Shown piece by piece: positions 1-5,588 of a stretch of 5,787 nucleotides of DNA. Positions within the stretch are counted from its first letter, which is position 1. The number at the start of each line of letters is the position of its first letter. The stretch spans positions 1-5,787 of the forward strand of contig JADCBH010000286.1 of NCBI GenBank assembly GCA_020253595.1, given 5' to 3'. This DNA is from Brevundimonas sp. (GTDB taxonomy: Bacteria; Pseudomonadota; Alphaproteobacteria; Caulobacterales; Caulobacteraceae). The position numbers were made by a program, and so were the translations under genes. Under the pieces are notes generated by a model. The model made no database searches. It was not told the origin of the DNA and saw nothing but the letters and a program-made list of their open reading frames with translations.

Positions 1-989
1 AGGTTCGAGAACCACCTGGATTCCGGGATCATCGCGGCGGTGCTCTCCAGAAGCCCGACGATCTCTTCGCGCAGCGACCGCGCCGAATAGTGGCACAGCA
101 GGTGATCGACGCGGGCCGGGTCGATCCGGCCCGTGTCGACCTTCTCCAGCCAGACGCCGATCCAGGCCCGGATGACGATCTTCAGAAGCTCGAAGTCCTG
201 AACCAGCGCTACTGAACCCGCTGCATGGGCCGCGACCGGCCCGGCGTGGCTCCAGGCCGTGCGCATGTCCGACCGGTCCGCGAAGGTCGAACCCGCCCAC
301 ATGCAGGGATCGAAGCGCCCCGCCAGCGAGGTCAGGTCGATCCACTCGATCTTGAGCGACAGGGCGTCGGTTCGGGGCCTGGGCTCCAGCACAACGGCGC
401 CCGCCCCGTCCGACAGGGTGAACCGCAGGAAATCCGCCTCGACCCGCGCCCGCCCCTTGGCGTCGACCAGCGTGGTTCCTTCGTAGAACTCGGGCCGGAA
501 CCAGCGCGACGAGAACTCCCCGGCCGCCGTCGCCGCGACCTCGGCTTCCCCGGCCCGAACCGAAAGCCAGGCGTGCTTGAGCGCCGTCAGGGCGGAGGCG
601 CAGACGGACTGGTGACTGGCGATCTCCATCGGGCCGCTGCCCAGTTCGCCATGCACCGCCGCCGCATGGCCGGGGACCAGATAATCGCCCTGGGTCGTCG
701 CCGTCGCCAGAAAGTCGAGATCGGCGGCCGCCAGCCCAGCGGCGTCCAGCGCGGCCCGCAAGGCATCGGCCGTCATGGAAGCGTTGGAATGCAGCGGCCG
801 ACCGTCAGCATTGAGCGCATAGTGCCGCGTCTCGACCCCGTTCCAGCGCAGCGCTCGTCGCCCGACCGCCGAGGACCGTCCGCCGATCCGGCCGATGAAG
901 GCCTCCATCGCCTCCACGGCGACTGGCTCGCCCGGCAGGAAGGCCCCCGTCCCGGTGATGAAAACGTCCCTGAGACGCGCGTCACTCAT
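1..989 (-). CDS. Beta-ketosynthase, StlD/DarB-like (thiolase fold), 3' end cut by window edge
   Basis: I translated this gene by hand from the minus strand; 329 codons are present and the frame is open to the window edge. The start is fixed: the ATG at 989-987 has an in-frame TAG only three codons upstream (998-996), and the protein opens with a beta-strand motif typical of ketosynthase III-like enzymes (VFITGTGAFLPGEPV, residues 9-23). The presumed nucleophile is Cys130 in HQSVCASALTALKHAW, and His300 in VDHLLCHYSARS fits the catalytic His; the expected catalytic Asn of a GN.GS loop should lie just beyond the edge. Other family-like stretches are RHYALN (55-60), GDYLVPGHAAAVHGEL (101-116) and FTLSDGAGAVVLEP (190-203). 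From memory these match StlD/DarB enzymes, which condense two acyl chains into cyclohexanedione or resorcinol precursors, better than housekeeping FabH. The product is cytoplasmic. No strong Shine-Dalgarno is seen (GGGCGG close to the ATG). A generic FabH-like enzyme is the alternative. Confidence 0.8.
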   Translation of the reverse strand, partial: MSDARLRDVFITGTGAFLPGEPVAVEAMEAFIGRIGGRSSAVGRRALRWNGVETRHYALNADGRPLHSNASMTADALRAALDAAGLAAADLDFLATATTQGDYLVPGHAAAVHGELGSGPMEIASHQSVCASALTALKHAWLSVRAGEAEVAATAAGEFSSRWFRPEFYEGTTLVDAKGRARVEADFLRFTLSDGAGAVVLEPRPRTDALSLKIEWIDLTSLAGRFDPCMWAGSTFADRSDMRTAWSHAGPVAAHAAGSVALVQDFELLKIVIRAWIGVWLEKVDTGRIDPARVDHLLCHYSARSLREEIVGLLESTAAMIPESRWFSN

Positions 990-1068
990 GCCGCCCTATG
1001 GGCACGGTTTGGCTCCTGACGGCAAGCTCACGATCCCTGACTTCAGCGCGATCGCTTACTCCTGTTTT

Positions 1069-1237
1069 CTTTCGTCATTCCGGGCGGAGCGCAGCGCAGA
1101 CCCGGAACAGGGCGGCGCCGAAGCGAAGCGCAGGCGAAATGCGTCAGCAGCATCGTGCGGGACAGTTTCGCGCTCTCGCGCGCCACCCTGTTCCGGGTCT
1201 CTGGTCGCTTCGCTCCCGTCGCCCGGAATGACGAAAG
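1069..1237. repeat. Inverted doublet of hairpin repeats (REP/BIME-like or small MITE)
   Basis: This repeat fills most of the non-coding gap between the acyltransferase stop and the ketosynthase start. Two blocks are repeated in inverted orientation: 1069-1085 matches the reverse complement of 1221-1237 over 17 bases (CTTTCGTCATTCCGGGC), and 1098-1112 matches that of 1186-1200 over 15 bases (AGACCCGGAACAGGG). The segments between blocks differ in length (12 versus 20 bases). Each arm can also fold on itself, TTCCGGG pairing with CCCGGAA (1078-1084 with 1101-1107, and 1191-1197 with 1222-1228). The unit is therefore two hairpins head to head. Similar CGTCATTCCGGGC repeats are, from general knowledge, common between genes in Alphaproteobacteria. 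It could form a stem in mRNA downstream of the acyltransferase, but there is no T-tract typical of an intrinsic terminator. The rest of 990-1264 shows no convincing gene. Confidence 0.85.
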
Positions 1238-1264
1238 GGGAAGTCGAAGCGCGCGACGGCTGGC

Positions 1265-2416
1265 CTATCCCTCGATCGACACCACCGGCCCGGCTTCGAC
1301 TGGGCGGCGCGCGGTGCGACGCCGTGACAGCCAGCCCTTGATCCGGTTCTGGATCGGCTGATCGATCAGCGCGTGGAAAACGAAGGCGAAGACGAAGGCC
1401 GCCAGAACCCCCAGCGCCCACAGCCCCCACTGCATCCCGACCGGCAGGGCGAAACGGGCGATCAACACATTGACCACGCCGAACCAGGCGATGCGCACCG
1501 GCTCATTGGTGATGAACATGGCGAAGGAGACCACGCTGGCCTTCTCGACCCACTTCGACGGCCGCATCACCGGAATGGCCCCGGCCGCCAGAAGGATCAG
1601 GCTGATGAAGACGATGGAGATCAGGGCGTGCTTGTCGAAGGCCTGCACGGTCGCCAGCCCCACCACGGCCGCCACCCCGATGATCCGGGCCAGACGCGGC
1701 GCCACGAACACCCGCTCCGACACCACCGCCAGCGCCATGCCCAGCAGGAACAGCGGCAACGCCCGCCACACGCCGTACATCATCGGCATCTGGTAGACAG
1801 GATAGCCCAGCAGGCTTTGCGTCAGCGCGTTGGCCAGCAGATAGAGCCCCGCCGCTGCGATCAGCGCCGTCCACGGCCCGGCCCGCTTCAGCGCCATCAG
1901 AATCCACGGAAAGGCGAGGTAACAGCCGAGCAGGGCCGAGATCGACCAGCTTGGCGCATTCCACCCCAGCCCACCATAGACGCCGAAGGACTGGACCAGA
2001 GCCGCCTGCGCCGGCAGCTGGTCCCAGGCGAACCATTCGGGATTGCGCGGCGCGAAGCCCACCGCCGTTCCCACGACGACCAGGGCCACCAGCCCCAGCA
2101 CCATGATCAGATGGGCCGGATAGACCCTGAGGAACCGCTTCAGGAAGAAGTCGCCCGGTGACATCCGGCCCGAAGCGACCGAGCCGCCATAGACCCGCAT
2201 CAGGACGTAGCCGGAATCGATCAGGAAGAAGTTGGTCAGCAGGAACCCGCCCCGCTCGAACACAGGATGCAGCGCCTCGGCCAGGGGCGCCGGCCCCGCC
2301 GCCTGGAAGTGATGCAGGATGATCAGGGAGGCCACGATGAAGCGCAGCGCATCCAGCCACCCGCCGCGCGCGATGGGCGGTGTCTCGTTTCGGGTCGAAA
2401 TCGCGGTCCAGACCAT
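1265..2416 (-). CDS. Acyltransferase family 3 membrane protein
   Basis: This 383-residue protein is an integral inner-membrane acyltransferase of the acyltransferase-3 family (PF01757 type), whose members move acyl groups such as acetyl onto sugars, polysaccharides or lipids. Visible hallmarks are LDALRFIVASLIILHHF at residues 21-37 with the likely catalytic His35-His36 pair, FFLIDSGYVL (63-72; the family often has FF.ISGF), a basic patch FFLKRFLRVYPAH (90-102), and NAPSWSISALLGCYLAFP (153-170). About ten hydrophobic segments follow in the usual layout, and the tail from 359 is basic and cytoplasmic-looking. The length is normal for a stand-alone member, with no attached SGNH domain. The ATG at 2416 has AGGGA six bases upstream. 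The stop is TAG. It is transcribed away from the TPR gene and towards the ketosynthase. The acceptor cannot be told from sequence; O-antigen, capsule, or a lipid made by the neighbouring ketosynthase are all possible. Confidence 0.9.
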   Translation of the reverse strand: MVWTAISTRNETPPIARGGWLDALRFIVASLIILHHFQAAGPAPLAEALHPVFERGGFLLTNFFLIDSGYVLMRVYGGSVASGRMSPGDFFLKRFLRVYPAHLIMVLGLVALVVVGTAVGFAPRNPEWFAWDQLPAQAALVQSFGVYGGLGWNAPSWSISALLGCYLAFPWILMALKRAGPWTALIAAAGLYLLANALTQSLLGYPVYQMPMMYGVWRALPLFLLGMALAVVSERVFVAPRLARIIGVAAVVGLATVQAFDKHALISIVFISLILLAAGAIPVMRPSKWVEKASVVSFAMFITNEPVRIAWFGVVNVLIARFALPVGMQWGLWALGVLAAFVFAFVFHALIDQPIQNRIKGWLSRRRTARRPVEAGPVVSIEG

Positions 2417-2464
2417 GGAAAGTCCCTGTTCTGGCGGGATCGGCGCAAGGGTCGGGCCGCAGCC

Positions 2465-2492
2465 TTGCCGCCCGCGACACTTGCGCTAACCT
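2465..2492 (+). promoter_or_regulatory. Weak candidate sigma-70-type promoter for the TPR gene
   Basis: The 96-base spacer between the divergent acyltransferase and TPR genes must hold promoters for both. On the plus strand TTGCCG (2465-2470), a 16-base spacer and TAACCT (2487-2492) could be -35 and -10 elements, which would put transcription start about ten bases before the ATG. The match is poor and such motifs arise by chance. I saw no convincing promoter for the minus-strand gene. A run of six G (2504-2509) lies just before the TPR start codon and is the only Shine-Dalgarno-like stretch there. Confidence 0.2.
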
Positions 2493-2512
2493 GACCGGCG
2501 ACCGGGGGGCGA

Positions 2513-4321
2513 ATGACCGACGAGGATCCGCGCGAGGGCCGCATCCGGCTGGGACGCCGCCGCAAGGAGGCGGTCGAGACGCTGGACGCCATCGAGATGG
2601 CCGAGGAGGCCATGGAGCAGGCCGAGCCGACCATGGGTCCGCCGGACCCCGCCGTCCTGCTGGTCGAGGAACAGCGCCGCCTGATCAAGGCCCAGGTCTC
2701 CAACGAGCGCATGGGCTTCGTCCTGCGCGTCATGACCGCCTGCGTTGGCCTGGCCTTCGTAATTGGCTTGTGTGGAATGGTCTGGACGGCGTCTCAATCG
2801 AGAGCCGTTGTCGTGAACCCGTTCGACAGCCCCTTTGCACTGACCCACCGCGGGCACTCCGGCCAGGTCATCGCGCGCGGGGTCTCCGACGTCATCATCA
2901 CCATCAACCGTGAGGCCCGCTACGGCGAACAGAGCCGGGCTGTCGCCCTGACCTGGACCCGGGACACGGCGGTCGTGGTGCCGACGACCGGTGTATCGAT
3001 CGGTGACATCGACAAGCTGTTACGCACCTGGTTTGGCCAGGAAACCAACATCACCGGATCGGTCACGGTCAGCACGACCGGCGTAGTATCCCTGACGATT
3101 CGCGCCGATGGCGTTCGTGCGCAAACTTTCACCGGTCCCGAGTCCGACATGCCGCGCCTTATCCGTGAGGCCTCAGAATACATGTACGGTCAGTTCCAGC
3201 CGGAGCTGTTCACCTGGTACCTGCTGCAGACCCAGCGCTATGAGGACGCCGAGGCTTTCTTGCCTGGCGCCTATGCCCAGCACCCTGAGTCGCGCGGGGC
3301 GCTGGCTCGTTACTGGGGCATCATGCTGAGTTCCCTGGGGCGGCCAGAGGAGGCGGCCGAGAAGCTGCGCCTGTCCATCCGCGCCAATCCTGACAACGAG
3401 TCCGCCTGGGACATGCTGGTCGGCGTCCTGTTCGATACGGAGGGCGAAGAGGCCGCCTACCGCGTCGGCCGCGACATGGCCGCCCGAACGGCAGAGGACG
3501 GCGAGCCGATGGAGAGCGAGTCCTACCTGCTGCTGCTCCGCGACTGGACCCGCCTGGTCGAAATCGGCACGGGCGACATCGCTGAGACAGGCGGCGAGAA
3601 CGCGCTGGGCGGGCAGGAAATCACACTCGCCGACGCCGAGGCCAACCGGCATGATTTTGTCCATGCCGGCACCTTGTGGCGTGCCGGCCGGGTCGGCTCC
3701 CCCGAGGTCGCGGCCACTGGCCACATGATCGACACCTATGAGGCGCTCGAAAGCGGCGATACGGCCCGCGCGCTCGCGGCCATGCAGGCGCTGGACGCGC
3801 TGTGGCAGGCCGACGGCGACGTCGCCTACGCCTTCTACGAGGCCCCTTGTTACCTCGGGCTGACGCTGGGCCTGAATGGCAGCCGCCAGGAAGCCGAGGC
3901 CGCCTTCGCGCGCGCCGACCGCCTCATCGCCTGCGCCGCCTTCCGCGCCGATGTGCTGGAGGCCCAAGGCCTGACCGCCGAGGCCGACCGCCAGTATGGC
4001 GTGGCCATTCGGCTGGCCCCGTCCCTGCCCTTCGCCTACCAGCGGCGGGGGCTCGCACTGCTGGCCCGCGGCGACCACGCCCGCGCCGTCACCCGCTTCC
4101 GCGACGCCCATCTGCGCGGGCCGCGCTGGGCCGATCCGCTCAAGGGCTGGGGCGACGCGCTGGCCGCGCAGGGGCGCTGGGCCGCAGCGATGGAGAAATA
4201 CGAACAGGCCATTCCCCTAGCCCCCGAATGGCGGGCCCTTCACCTCGCCCACGCGGAGGCGCTGAACCGCCTCGGCCGCCGTGAAGAGGCGCAAGCCGCG
4301 CTGGAAAAGGCAGCGGCCTGA
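2513..4321 (+). CDS. Membrane-anchored tetratricopeptide-repeat protein, function unknown
   Basis: The 602-residue product has a charged, helical N-terminus (about 15-68, Glu/Ala/Arg-rich, possibly coiled coil), one clear membrane segment at about 73-92, then a large region that by the positive-inside rule should face the periplasm. Residues 100-235 form a non-TPR domain with the stretches GHSGQVIARGVSDVI (114-128), TTGVSIGDIDKLLRTWFGQE (158-177) and FTGPESDMPRLIREA (206-220). I recall similar wording (TGVSIGEL...LR.WLG.E, then F.GPE.DL..LI..AAE) in other proteobacterial TPR proteins but know no named family. TPR-like helical pairs follow at about 262-294, 436-467, 477-504, 506-538, 540-572 and 574-602; the last four are the clearest (for example GDALAAQGRWAAAMEKYEQA, 547-566). 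TPRs bind proteins, so a scaffold role is likely but no partner is evident. The start is the ATG at 2513 after a G-run. The gene faces fliQ but is separated from it by a repeat and its own hairpin, so it is probably not in the flagellar operon. Confidence 0.9.
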   Translation: MTDEDPREGRIRLGRRRKEAVETLDAIEMAEEAMEQAEPTMGPPDPAVLLVEEQRRLIKAQVSNERMGFVLRVMTACVGLAFVIGLCGMVWTASQSRAVVVNPFDSPFALTHRGHSGQVIARGVSDVIITINREARYGEQSRAVALTWTRDTAVVVPTTGVSIGDIDKLLRTWFGQETNITGSVTVSTTGVVSLTIRADGVRAQTFTGPESDMPRLIREASEYMYGQFQPELFTWYLLQTQRYEDAEAFLPGAYAQHPESRGALARYWGIMLSSLGRPEEAAEKLRLSIRANPDNESAWDMLVGVLFDTEGEEAAYRVGRDMAARTAEDGEPMESESYLLLLRDWTRLVEIGTGDIAETGGENALGGQEITLADAEANRHDFVHAGTLWRAGRVGSPEVAATGHMIDTYEALESGDTARALAAMQALDALWQADGDVAYAFYEAPCYLGLTLGLNGSRQEAEAAFARADRLIACAAFRADVLEAQGLTAEADRQYGVAIRLAPSLPFAYQRRGLALLARGDHARAVTRFRDAHLRGPRWADPLKGWGDALAAQGRWAAAMEKYEQAIPLAPEWRALHLAHAEALNRLGRREEAQAALEKAAA

Positions 4322-4324
4322 CCT

Positions 4325-4487
4325 CCCTTCTCCCCTTGCGGGAGAAGGTGGCCGAGCGCAGCGAGGTCGGATGAGGGGTGCAAGAAGGCGGCACCGATGA
4401 AACGCCGTCGGCTCCCGCAACGCCAATCACCGAGTTTCACCCCTCATCCGGCCCTCCGGGCCACCTTCTCCCGCAAGGGGAGAAGGG
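4325..4487. repeat. Inverted doublet of hairpin repeats between the TPR gene and fliQ
   Basis: Positions 4325-4353 and 4459-4487 form a perfect 29-base inverted repeat; the arms continue after a variable segment with a further 13-base perfect match (4368-4380 against 4438-4450, ATGAGGGGTG core). The variable middles differ: 14 bases containing GAGCGCAGCG on the left, 8 bases rich in G/C on the right. Each arm also folds on itself with a 9-base stem, CCTTCTCCC with GGGAGAAGG (4326-4334/4340-4348 and 4464-4472/4478-4486) and 5-base loops. The centre (4381-4437) is unique and non-coding. The layout is the same as the repeat at 1069-1237 although the sequence is different. Repeats of this TTCTCCC..GGGAGAAGG type are, from general knowledge, widespread in alphaproteobacterial intergenic DNA. 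No target-site duplication is evident at the ends. Confidence 0.9.
4326..4348 (+). terminator. Stem-loop right after the TPR stop codon, possible terminator
   Basis: A 9-base perfect stem (CCTTCTCCC / GGGAGAAGG) with loop CTTGC begins four bases after the TGA of the TPR gene. It is part of the repeat's left arm. It could stop or attenuate transcription, or protect the mRNA 3' end, and the whole 29-base arm could pair with the right arm instead. There is no T-run after it, so it is not a classical intrinsic terminator. Confidence 0.3.
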
Positions 4488-4502
4488 TAACTCCGCGTTA
4501 AC
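4487..4502 (+). promoter_or_regulatory. Putative CtrA-binding box in the fliQ promoter
   Basis: The sequence reads GTAA, seven bases, then TTAAC, against the CtrA consensus TTAA-N7-TTAAC. The spacing is exact and only the first base of the first half-site differs. It lies 46 bases before the fliQ start, where the activator should sit over the -35 region of a class II flagellar promoter; a -10 element is not clear (GGCATTTC at 4512-4519 is a loose candidate). In Caulobacter crescentus the fliQ promoter is a known CtrA target. The first G of the box is also the last base of the preceding repeat arm. Confidence 0.65.
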
Positions 4503-4548
4503 CACGCTCCCGGCATTTCTTGCCGAGTATCTCGGGAGTGTGCGGGCC

Positions 4549-4812
4549 ATGAGCGGCGCGGAAGTTCTGGACGTGGGCCGCGACGCCCTGTGGCTGACCA
4601 TCCAGCTGTGCGCGCCCGTGCTCATCGTCGGCCTGATCGTCGGCGTCGGCATCGGCCTGTTTCAAGCCCTGACCCAGATCCAGGAGCAGTCGCTGGTCTA
4701 TGCGCCCAAGATCATCGCCATCTTTGTGAGCTTGCTCCTGTTCCTGCCGCTGATGGGTGGGCTTCTGGGTGCCTTCATGCGCGAGATCGCCGCCCGCATC
4801 TCGGGGATGTAG
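4549..4812 (+). CDS. fliQ: Flagellar export gate protein FliQ
   Basis: The 87-residue product matches the family's usual length of just under 90. It is a small two-helix membrane protein of the type III flagellar export gate (FliP-FliQ-FliR complex), several copies of which wrap around FliP/FliR to form the channel for rod, hook and filament proteins. Two hydrophobic hairpin helices sit at about 16-41 and 53-77, joined by the family signature FQALTQIQEQSLVYAPKI (38-55). I chose the ATG at 4549, giving MSGAEVLDVGRDALWLTIQL at the N-terminus like other FliQ proteins. The frame stays open upstream to 4378 but that part is repeat DNA and the promoter. A GGGAG at 4534-4538 can serve as ribosome site with ten bases to the ATG. 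First gene of the fliQ-fliR-flhB operon, probably CtrA-activated. Confidence 0.97.
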   Translation: MSGAEVLDVGRDALWLTIQLCAPVLIVGLIVGVGIGLFQALTQIQEQSLVYAPKIIAIFVSLLLFLPLMGGLLGAFMREIAARISGM

Positions 4813-5588
4813 TGGAGCCCTACGCCACCGCCGATCAGGTCTGGGCCGGCGGGCTGATCTTCGCCCGCATCGGCGCCATCTTCCTCACCCTGCCCGGCAT
4901 CGGCGAGAGCTATGTCCCGCCGCGTATCCGCCTGTCGCTGGCGCTGGTGGTGGCGTTCGTCCTTTGGCCGGTCGTCGGCGGCAGCCTGCCGCCCCTGCCC
5001 GAGTCCCTCGGCGCCTCGGTGGGCTGGGTGATCCGCGAAGTGATCGTGGGCCTGGCCATCGGCGCGATCCTGAGAGTCTTCGTCTCGGCGCTCGCGGTCG
5101 CAGGAGAGATCGTGTCGCTCCAGACCACCCTCAGCTTCGCCCAGACGACCAATCCGCTGCAGGCCTCGCCTGGCACCACCATCGCCGCCTTCCTGATGCT
5201 CATGGGCACGGTGCTGGTGTTCGCCACCAACACCCATCACCTGTTCATCGCAGGCCTGGTGGGATCCTATGAGTTGATCGCCCCGGCCAGACCGCTCGTC
5301 ACGGGCGACTTCACCGAACTGGCCGTGCGGACCGTCGGCGACGCCTTCCTGCTCGGCGTCCAGCTGTCGGCCCCGGTGATCGTCTTTGCCCTGGTCTTCA
5401 ACATCGCCTCCGGCCTCGTCGGGCGGGTCATGCCGGCTTTCCAGATCTTCTTCGTCGCCGCGCCGCTGAGCGTCATCCTCGGCCTGTCGGTCTTCACCCT
5501 GTCGCTGGGGGTGCTCGGGACGGTCTTCATCGAGCGGTATCGCGACCTCGCCAACCTGTTCGTCTCATCAGGAGGCGTGGGTGGCTGA
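4812..5588 (+). CDS. fliR: Flagellar export gate protein FliR
   Basis: The 258-residue membrane protein is FliR, the single-copy subunit that completes the FliP-FliR helical channel of the flagellar type III export gate in the inner membrane. Family stretches are TLPGIGESYVPPRIRLSLAL (26-45 approx.), REVIVGLAIGAILR (75-88), GEIVSLQTTLSFAQTTNP (98-115), NTHHLFIAGL (140-149) and NIASGLVGRVMPAFQIFFVA (197-216). About six hydrophobic segments are seen, at roughly 11-29, 40-56, 70-93, 122-150, 177-199 and 211-235. The start is the GTG at 4812-4814, whose first G is the last base of the fliQ TAG stop; it gives the normal length and no ATG, GTG or TTG lies nearby in frame upstream. GGGGA at 4803-4807 is the likely ribosome site. 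This overlap implies stop-restart translational coupling. Confidence 0.96.
   Translation: MEPYATADQVWAGGLIFARIGAIFLTLPGIGESYVPPRIRLSLALVVAFVLWPVVGGSLPPLPESLGASVGWVIREVIVGLAIGAILRVFVSALAVAGEIVSLQTTLSFAQTTNPLQASPGTTIAAFLMLMGTVLVFATNTHHLFIAGLVGSYELIAPARPLVTGDFTELAVRTVGDAFLLGVQLSAPVIVFALVFNIASGLVGRVMPAFQIFFVAAPLSVILGLSVFTLSLGVLGTVFIERYRDLANLFVSSGGVGG
5570..5575 (+). promoter_or_regulatory. Ribosome binding site deciding the flhB start
   Basis: A full consensus AGGAGG lies inside the end of fliR, five bases before the GTG at 5581. A second GTG at 5577 is too close and, being in the fliR frame, runs into the fliR stop, so the site supports 5581 as the flhB start. It is the strongest Shine-Dalgarno of the operon. 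Confidence 0.85.

Noticed and set aside
225..1019. Open frame of 264 codons on the plus strand
   Set aside because: It lies antisense to the ketosynthase, whose frame has clear family motifs; the product is Arg/Gly/Pro-rich with no recognisable motif, typical of shadow frames in GC-rich DNA.
1048..1055. Palindrome GCGATCGC
   Set aside because: A single 8-base palindrome is expected by chance at this base composition and no second copy or context supports an operator.
895..1430. Several short frames across the 990-1264 gap
   Set aside because: They run through the inverted repeat and mirror each other on both strands because the repeat is palindromic; no ribosome site or conserved-looking product.
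1373..2161. Open frame of 262 codons antisense to the acyltransferase
   Set aside because: The product is almost only Gln, His, Arg, Pro and Asp, with no domain pattern; the opposite strand encodes a well-formed membrane protein.
1503..2480. Open frame of 325 codons on the minus strand overlapping the acyltransferase in another frame
   Set aside because: Gly/Ala/Arg-rich out-of-frame reading of the acyltransferase gene; no membrane segments or motifs.
3173..4111. Open frame of 312 codons antisense to the TPR gene
   Set aside because: Low-complexity Gly/Ala/Gln/Val composition without motifs, opposite a protein with clear TPRs.
4381..4437. Repeat centre as a possible passenger gene or CRISPR-like spacer
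   Set aside because: Only 57 bases, no complete coding frame with ribosome site, and only one unit, so it is neither a gene nor an array.
4378..4548. N-terminal extension of FliQ by 57 residues
   Set aside because: This stretch is repeat DNA plus the putative CtrA box, and FliQ proteins normally begin at the residues encoded from 4549.
4590..4811. Upstream extension of the FliR frame into fliQ
   Set aside because: It would add 74 Arg/Pro/His-rich residues unlike FliR; the GTG at 4812 gives the family's normal N-terminus.
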